From an uncultured Desulfovibrionaceae bacterium (lineage in GTDB: Bacteria; Desulfobacterota; Desulfovibrionia; Desulfovibrionales; Desulfovibrionaceae): DNA of 54,803 nt. This document shows positions 50,889 through 54,803 of this stretch, piece after piece; the first letter of the stretch is position 1; each line of letters opens with the position of its first letter. The stretch is from assembly GCA_949741925.1 (NCBI GenBank), contig CATJOY010000068.1, forward strand, positions 1 to 54,803, written 5' to 3'. Under the pieces are notes generated by a model that was not told where the DNA came from, made no database searches, and saw only the letters and a program-made list of their open reading frames with translations. The position numbers were made by a program, and so were the translations under genes.

Positions 50889-50940
50889 GAAGACCGAGGC
50901 CGCTTTAAGGCAAAGAAGACCGAGGCCGCTTTAAGGCAAA
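50889..50940. repeat. Perfect tandem repeat of 26 bp, two copies
   Basis: The unit beginning GAAGACCGAGGCCGCTTTAA is present at 50889-50914 and again at 50915-50940 without a mismatch. The unit length is not a multiple of three and no gene covers it. A recent slippage event in non-coding DNA is the simplest reading. Confidence 0.85.
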
Positions 50941-51075
50941 ACGGTTGGACAATAAAGAAGCCACAGGGTATAGACAATAAATGCATAGGAAAAGGGTTCC
51001 GCTTCCTGCGGATGCCCTGAAAATAGTTCTTCATTCCGGGCCCGGAGCCCGGTCATATTTCCAAAGGCGTTACGG

Positions 51076-51624
51076 ATGTCCGAACAAGCCCCACAAACCT
51101 ACCCCAGATTACCCCTGGCCAGGTTCAATAAACTCATCAACCTGACCATGAGCCGTCTTTTTGCAAGTTACGGGCACAACATTACCCGAGAGCAAGAAGT
51201 TATCCTGCGCGAACTGCACCGCCTGGACGGGGTCAATCAAGTTGATCTGGCCTTCCGCACAGGGCAAGACCGCAATAACCTTTCACGTACCCTCGCACTG
51301 CTGGAAAACAAAGGCCTTATCCATAGAGATGTCTGCCATCTGGATAAACGCAATACCCGGGTCTTTATCTCCGACGAAGGCAGGGCCTTGCACGCCAAAG
51401 CCTACCGGGTGATTGACGAATATCGGCGAATTCTGTTCAAGGATTTCACCCAGCAGGAAATTGATGACTTTTCCGAAACCATTCAGAGGCTTATCAGAAA
51501 CCTTGCTGATTTTGTAGGGCAAGAAACCCCGGCGCAGAATGCAAAGCCCAATCCGTGCCGGAAACTGGTCGGGGCAAAGCAGCGCAGCCGCAAAGCCGCT
51601 CCCCACCCGACCACGGAAGCCTGA
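51076..51624 (+). CDS. MarR-family transcriptional regulator
   Basis: 182 residues. Winged helix at about 35-105: ITREQEVILRELHRLDGVNQ, LAFRTGQDRNNLSRTLALLE and the wing HLDKRNTRVFISDEGR. Flanking helices form the dimer. The last 40 residues (after VGQET) are basic and longer than usual for the family. AAGGCG is a weak ribosome site before the ATG. It converges with the MmgE/PrpD gene. MarR proteins bind short A/T-rich palindromes; a link to the local palindromes is possible but unproven. Confidence 0.88.
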   Translation: MSEQAPQTYPRLPLARFNKLINLTMSRLFASYGHNITREQEVILRELHRLDGVNQVDLAFRTGQDRNNLSRTLALLENKGLIHRDVCHLDKRNTRVFISDEGRALHAKAYRVIDEYRRILFKDFTQQEIDDFSETIQRLIRNLADFVGQETPAQNAKPNPCRKLVGAKQRSRKAAPHPTTEA

Positions 51625-51896
51625 AGGGCTTTTCCCGCGATTTGCAGCGACGAAGCAGGGAGTTCCGCCGTGCATGTAAGGGGAGCGCGTTCCCTTTTCT
51701 GAAAGCAAAAGAGAAACGGAATTGCAGCATCCGGATAACGGCCGATGCCGCACGAGGATGCGTCGTATTGACGGCCTTCTCCGGTTGGCGGCGCTCCCCG
51801 GAAGCGCAAGCGCTCTCCGGTACTCACTGAGAAACGCTACCGCCTGTTTACGTTCGCGGCGTGACGAACAGCAAACCAAGCCACTCTAAAATCAAC
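51625..51896. other. Convergent intergenic stretch
   Basis: About 270 bases between marR and the terminator of the MmgE/PrpD gene. I see no protein-like frame, repeat or operator in it. Confidence 0.3.
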
Positions 51897-51932
51897 GCGC
51901 GGCAGAGATTTGCAAGCAAATCCCTGCCGCGC
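51897..51932 (-). terminator. Terminator of the MmgE/PrpD gene
   Basis: GCGCGGCAGAGATTTG (51897-51912) pairs with CAAATCCCTGCCGCGC (51917-51932) with one mismatch and a CAAG loop. On the minus strand it is followed by GTTGATTTTAG, 24 bases past the stop. Confidence 0.75.
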
Positions 51933-51955
51933 CGAGACAGCGTCATCAAATCGCT

Positions 51956-53332
51956 CTATTCCGCTTGCAGCAGGCGGGTTATCTCGCGCATATCCCGCAC
52001 CTGTTCCAAGGCCGCAAGCCCTTGAAGAATTGCATCAATCCGGGCGGCGCTGAAGTGCCGTTCAGCGGCCGCGCGGAACTTTTCTTCCAGCATGGCGGGG
52101 GGCGCCGGGTTTTCCGGCATGCCGAGCGGGGCTTCACAAAGCTCGGTGAATGTTGTGCCATCCTCCAGGGTGATGCGAACCCTGCCGGCGCGTAGGCGGG
52201 GGTAGGCGGCCACAAGCTCCGGGTCCTCACGCACCCGAACCCGCTCGCTGATGCTGCGCACCTGAGAATTTTTCAGGTTCTCCGCGCTCATTTCCCTAAC
52301 CCCGGCATTGCCGAACGTGAGCACAATGCCGCAGATGGCAGGCAGAGAAAACCGCGCCCGGGCGGGAGTATCGGGGCACGGGGCCGAGAGCGCCGCTGAA
52401 GCTTTATAGCCCGAAATTTCGATTTCCCGTATCCGATCGCTATGCGGCCGAACCTGTTCAAATAAGGAACGCAAAGCAGTAACCGCGGGGATAGCGTGGC
52501 CGCAGGTGGACCAAAGTTTGTGATAGACCGAAAAAATCTCCGGCTGTTCCCGCTTGCCCAGCAAAAGTTCCTTATCCCAGGCGCCTGCATAGGCTTGAAA
52601 AAAACCATCTTTTCCTTCCAAGGCCGCCTCGGGGCCGGTCATCCCGGCGGAAGCGCAGCAGGCGGCGGCAAGGCCGCTGCCAGCGGCAAGGGCTCCGTGC
52701 ATATGGCGGGAGGTGCTGCCTTCCTGCAAAAAGGCGAAAATCCCGCCGCATCCGGATGCGGCTATGCCCAAAGCGTTGACCATCTCCTCCTCCGACAGGC
52801 GCTGCAGCAGCGAAGCGGCCATGGCCGAACCAAAGGGTCCGAGAGCGCCGGTAGCATGAAACCCTCTACCCCGCAACGCCAGATCCACCGAGCGGCCAAG
52901 CCGGCCGAGAACCTCATAGCCTCCCAGAACAGCCCGAATGAATTCCTCCCCGCTGATAGTTTCCTTGTCGCAAAGCGCAAGAGCTGCCGGAAAGGTTGCC
53001 GCGCTCATATGCAGCCCGGAAGCGTAGCGGTGGGAATCATCCAGATCCTCAGCCGTGGCGATAAGCGCGTGGTAGAGGGCGGAACCGTAAACGCTCGACT
53101 TCGCCGAGGAGGCAATCAAGGGACAATCCCCGCCGCCGGTCACCGGCAGCAACGCGGCTGCCGCATCCGCAACTGGACCAGGCAAGGCATACAATAAGGC
53201 CGCCAGATAATCCAAAAGACATAACCTGACTGCCGAGCACGCCGCCGTATCAGGCCGGGCGGCCGCAAGATTCATACCGATACGCGCCAACTGCCTGGAA
53301 CAGCTTGGTTCATTATCCTGGGAACGGCTCAT
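51956..53332 (-). CDS. MmgE/PrpD family protein
   Basis: 458 residues. The family includes 2-methylcitrate dehydratase, cis-aconitate decarboxylase and iminodisuccinate epimerase. AEDLDDSHRYASGLHMSAATFPAAL (about 94-118), the GGYEVLGRLG helix and GFHATGALGPFGSA near 155-168 are family marks, and the C-terminal lid follows. GAGGAGG precedes the ATG. It stands alone behind a large palindrome at 53440-53467 that shares its core with sites beside the sugar-acid operons. Which reaction it catalyses is not clear from sequence. Confidence 0.88.
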   Translation of the reverse strand: MSRSQDNEPSCSRQLARIGMNLAAARPDTAACSAVRLCLLDYLAALLYALPGPVADAAAALLPVTGGGDCPLIASSAKSSVYGSALYHALIATAEDLDDSHRYASGLHMSAATFPAALALCDKETISGEEFIRAVLGGYEVLGRLGRSVDLALRGRGFHATGALGPFGSAMAASLLQRLSEEEMVNALGIAASGCGGIFAFLQEGSTSRHMHGALAAGSGLAAACCASAGMTGPEAALEGKDGFFQAYAGAWDKELLLGKREQPEIFSVYHKLWSTCGHAIPAVTALRSLFEQVRPHSDRIREIEISGYKASAALSAPCPDTPARARFSLPAICGIVLTFGNAGVREMSAENLKNSQVRSISERVRVREDPELVAAYPRLRAGRVRITLEDGTTFTELCEAPLGMPENPAPPAMLEEKFRAAAERHFSAARIDAILQGLAALEQVRDMREITRLLQAE

Positions 53333-53439
53333 GTACGCCTCCTCGATGTTTCTGGAGATACCTTGTTATGAAGAACGGTATGTTCAACGCCCGACGCAAC
53401 GGGGATCAGGCCCTGATAGAGCATCAACCCAGGCCGAGA

Positions 53440-53467
53440 ATAATTTAATGTAATAACATTAAATTAT
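53440..53467 (-). promoter_or_regulatory. 28-bp perfect palindromic operator upstream of MmgE/PrpD
   Basis: Twelve-base arms (53440-53451 and 53456-53467) match perfectly around AATA; the core is ATGT-AATA-ACAT, identical to the site at 39419. TTGACT lies at 53475-53470 on the minus strand and TATAAT at 53468-53463, overlapping the palindrome, so a bound protein would cover the promoter. Confidence 0.7.
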
Positions 53468-53701
53468 AAAAGTCAACCATCCGCTCAACCCGCTTATGGG
53501 CAAAGTACCCCTTGACGGGTGCTTGCCCTCCGGCAAGGGGCGCGCGCCTCCTCCTCAAAACCGCCCGGCGCTGTGCAGCCACCTGCCGAGCGGGCGCCCC
53601 TCCCTCCAGCGGGGTGCATAGCAAGGCCTCACATCCGAAGCATCCGGGATTGTAGCAACCATCTACGGCTGCCGCTCCAAGCGGGGCTTACCCCACCTAC
53701 T

Positions 53702-54163
53702 TCAAAAATTTTTCCTCGAACGGACCGGGCCGCGCAATTCCAGATGCAACAGCGGGAACGGCCTGCCGGAGCTGTCTTTTTCGCTCCGGCCGGTGATAAT
53801 AAAGCCCTTGGCCAGATAAAAGCCCAAGCCATCGGGGTTCTCTTCGTTCACATCCAGGAGCAAGGGAGCATTGCCGACAATTTCCCTAGCATGACGCAAT
53901 AGGCGGGTGCCGCCGCCCCTGCCCCGGCATTCCGGGTCCAGAAACAAGGCCTCAACGCTATTGGAGTCCAGGGCCATGAACCCCAAAGGCGCGCCTTTGG
54001 CTTCAAGAACCCAGGTATCCAAGGTCTCCAGCCCTGAGGCCACCAGCGGGCGGTAAAAATTTATATCTTCCGGGCCCAGAAAATGATGGGTCGCCCTCAC
54101 GGAACGTTCCCAAAGCCGGGTAAGGGGCTCTCTATCCTCCGGCGTATATTTACGGATAATCAC
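53702..54163 (-). CDS. GNAT-family N-acetyltransferase
   Basis: 153 residues. IRKYTPEDREPLTRLWERSV opens the GNAT fold, and the acetyl-CoA loop is the EALFLDPECRGRGGGTRLLR segment (about 71-90). NEENPDGLGFYLAKGFI contains the conserved Asn and Tyr of the last strands. It resembles YjaB-type acetyltransferases. The start is GTG at 54163 with GGAGG before it. It stands alone; the acceptor is unknown. Confidence 0.85.
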   Translation of the reverse strand: MIIRKYTPEDREPLTRLWERSVRATHHFLGPEDINFYRPLVASGLETLDTWVLEAKGAPLGFMALDSNSVEALFLDPECRGRGGGTRLLRHAREIVGNAPLLLDVNEENPDGLGFYLAKGFIITGRSEKDSSGRPFPLLHLELRGPVRSRKNF

Positions 54164-54404
54164 GGCAGGCCTCCATGTAAGCGCGGTTTTCTAGGGAATT
54201 CCCTTTGGAAAGATCTATCAGACCTCCTCGCATCGGACAATTTGCTCTCGAGAGCATGTGCTATAGCGCTTTTTTCCCGGCGGTCTCAGCCGAAAAAATG
54301 ACCTCGGCCTATGCCCCATCCGCTCAGGCCGCCTTTTCCCGCCCTCCTCGCTCTTCCTTGCCAAAAAAATTCTGCTTTGCGCAGAGAAAATTTATGGAGC
54401 CCCC
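54164..54404. other. Intergenic stretch before the flagellin promoters
   Basis: No gene seen. GGGAATTCCC (about 54193-54202) is a short palindrome. The stretch leads into an A-tract (54363-54369) just ahead of the first sigma-28-like promoter. Confidence 0.35.
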
Positions 54405-54431
54405 TAAAGAATCCCGGCCGTATGACGAAAA
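54405..54431 (+). promoter_or_regulatory. Sigma-28 (FliA)-like promoter 1 of flagellin
   Basis: TAAAGAAT (54405-54412), an 11-base spacer, then GACGAAAA (54424-54431), compared with the FliA consensus TAAAGTTT-N11-GCCGATAA (six of eight at -10). Start expected near 54438, giving a leader of about 190 bases. Confidence 0.65.
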
Positions 54432-54510
54432 GGGGGAATAGTTTACGGCGGTGAAAAATCGGTTGGGGCCGTGCCCCTACCGCAACGCCCAAAAAAATTT
54501 TTGACGCCCC

Positions 54511-54537
54511 TAAAGAATTCGGGGCACGAGTCGAAAA
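54511..54537 (+). promoter_or_regulatory. Sigma-28 (FliA)-like promoter 2 of flagellin
   Basis: TAAAGAAT (54511-54518), an 11-base spacer, then GTCGAAAA (54530-54537). The box and its CCCC/A-tract surroundings repeat promoter 1 at 106 bases distance. Start expected near 54544, leader about 83 bases. Confidence 0.7.
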
Positions 54538-54605
54538 GACAACTGAAACAAACACGGTGGATGGTCGCAGGGAAGCGGCCCGCAATAGTGCGCCACCGGG
54601 AAACG

Positions 54606-54627
54606 TAATATTCATGGAGGAATATTA
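54606..54627 (+). promoter_or_regulatory. Hairpin presenting the flagellin Shine-Dalgarno in its loop
   Basis: TAATATTC (54606-54613) pairs perfectly with GAATATTA (54620-54627) around the loop ATGGAG, and the A of the start codon closes the stem. The GGA in a six-base loop over the ribosome site is the arrangement bound by CsrA in flagellin leaders of other bacteria. CsrA control is inferred. Confidence 0.55.
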
Positions 54628-54803
54628 TGGCACTTACTATCAATAACAACTTGATGGCAATGAATGCTTCCCGGAACCTCGGTATTGCTTACGGCAACCT
54701 CAGCGATTCCGTACGCAAGCTCTCTTCCGGTCTGCGTGTTAACAGCTCCGCGGATGACGCCGCGGGCCTCGCCATTCGCGAACTGATGCGTTCGGATGTT
54801 GCC
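54627..54803 (+). CDS. fliC: Flagellin, N-terminal part (cut by window end)
   Basis: The first 59 residues are present: INNNLMAMNASRNL, LSDSVRKLSSGLRVNSSADD and AAGLAIRELMRSDVA. This is the conserved D0/D1 coiled-coil segment of flagellin; the ELMRSD ending is the form I associate with Desulfovibrio flagellins. TGGAGG precedes the ATG by six bases. Two sigma-28-like promoters lie upstream. The rest of the gene is beyond the window. Confidence 0.93.
   Translation, partial: MALTINNNLMAMNASRNLGIAYGNLSDSVRKLSSGLRVNSSADDAAGLAIRELMRSDVA

Larger units (their letters stand above)
50400..51075. other. 676-base intergenic stretch upstream of marR
   Basis: No intact gene recognised. It contains a possible operator with TTGACA on the minus strand (50810-50838), a TATAAT at 50824-50829 that could serve marR, and a tandem 26-bp repeat. 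Its composition and the nearby cupin remnant suggest decaying DNA. Confidence 0.4.

Noticed and set aside
1..54803. CRISPR array, tRNA or rRNA genes, insertion sequences, phage genes
   Set aside because: No regularly spaced repeats, no tRNA T-loop motifs in suitable context, no rRNA signature, and no transposase or integrase frame were found.

Overview
The window looks like a chromosomal segment of a Desulfovibrionaceae-type bacterium. This is inferred from four things: the uppS-cdsA-dxr-rseP-tsaB order, the flagellin N-terminus with its ELMRSD motif, the DUF362 and MmgE/PrpD genes, and the two tripartite tricarboxylate transporters. No 16S or other species marker is present. No CRISPR array, tRNA, rRNA, insertion sequence or phage gene was seen.

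Layout. 1-7757: end of a GGDEF gene; a PatB/MalY-type PLP enzyme with a DUF362 protein; a tandem PII-like protein translationally coupled to a DUF1538 membrane protein; two exported or membrane-anchored proteins of unknown function. 8318-13224: a housekeeping envelope operon (undecaprenyl-PP synthase, CDP-DAG synthase, DXP reductoisomerase, site-2 protease RseP, TsaB) with ATGA overlaps. 13660-25030: an amino-acid/dicarboxylate catabolic island, all on the minus strand, with an Asp/Glu-type racemase, two methylaspartate ammonia-lyases, a DAACS symporter, a class V PLP enzyme without the desulfurase Cys, a citrate-lyase-type citCDEF set and a LysR regulator. 25261-33299: RecQ, PgeF, 5-formyl-THF cyclo-ligase preceded by a probable 6S RNA, a phosphoesterase, a zinc-ribbon protein, an RRM protein, a lipoprotein, a GntR/FCD regulator and an NlpC/P60 lipoprotein. 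33706-48658: a carboxylate/sugar-acid region with two TctABC transporters arranged around two 2-hydroxyacid dehydrogenases, a DapA-type lyase, two SDRs, a KDG-kinase-like PfkB protein and a zinc alcohol dehydrogenase. 49090-54163: aldo/keto reductase, a broken cupin gene, MarR, MmgE/PrpD and a GNAT acetyltransferase. 54405-54803: two sigma-28-like promoters and the start of a flagellin gene.

How the genes may work together (inference). In the 13.6-25 kb island the symporter would import an acidic amino acid, the racemase and the methylaspartate ammonia-lyases would deaminate it to mesaconate or a relative, and the citrate-lyase-type complex, possibly a citramalate lyase, would cleave the hydrated acid to acetate and a 2-oxoacid. 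Glutamate mutase and mesaconase are not in the window. In the 32-53 kb region the motif ATGT-N4-ACAT occurs beside four separate catabolic transcription units, with a one-mismatch fifth copy, each next to a TTGAC(A/T) or TTGACG element. This suggests one regulon, perhaps controlled by the local GntR/FCD or MarR protein.

The most interesting observations are this candidate regulon, the doubled methylaspartate lyase island, the probable 6S RNA, the tandem sigma-28 promoters and SD hairpin of flagellin, and two gene remnants (cupin, hydroxyacid dehydrogenase) found by reading frames by eye.
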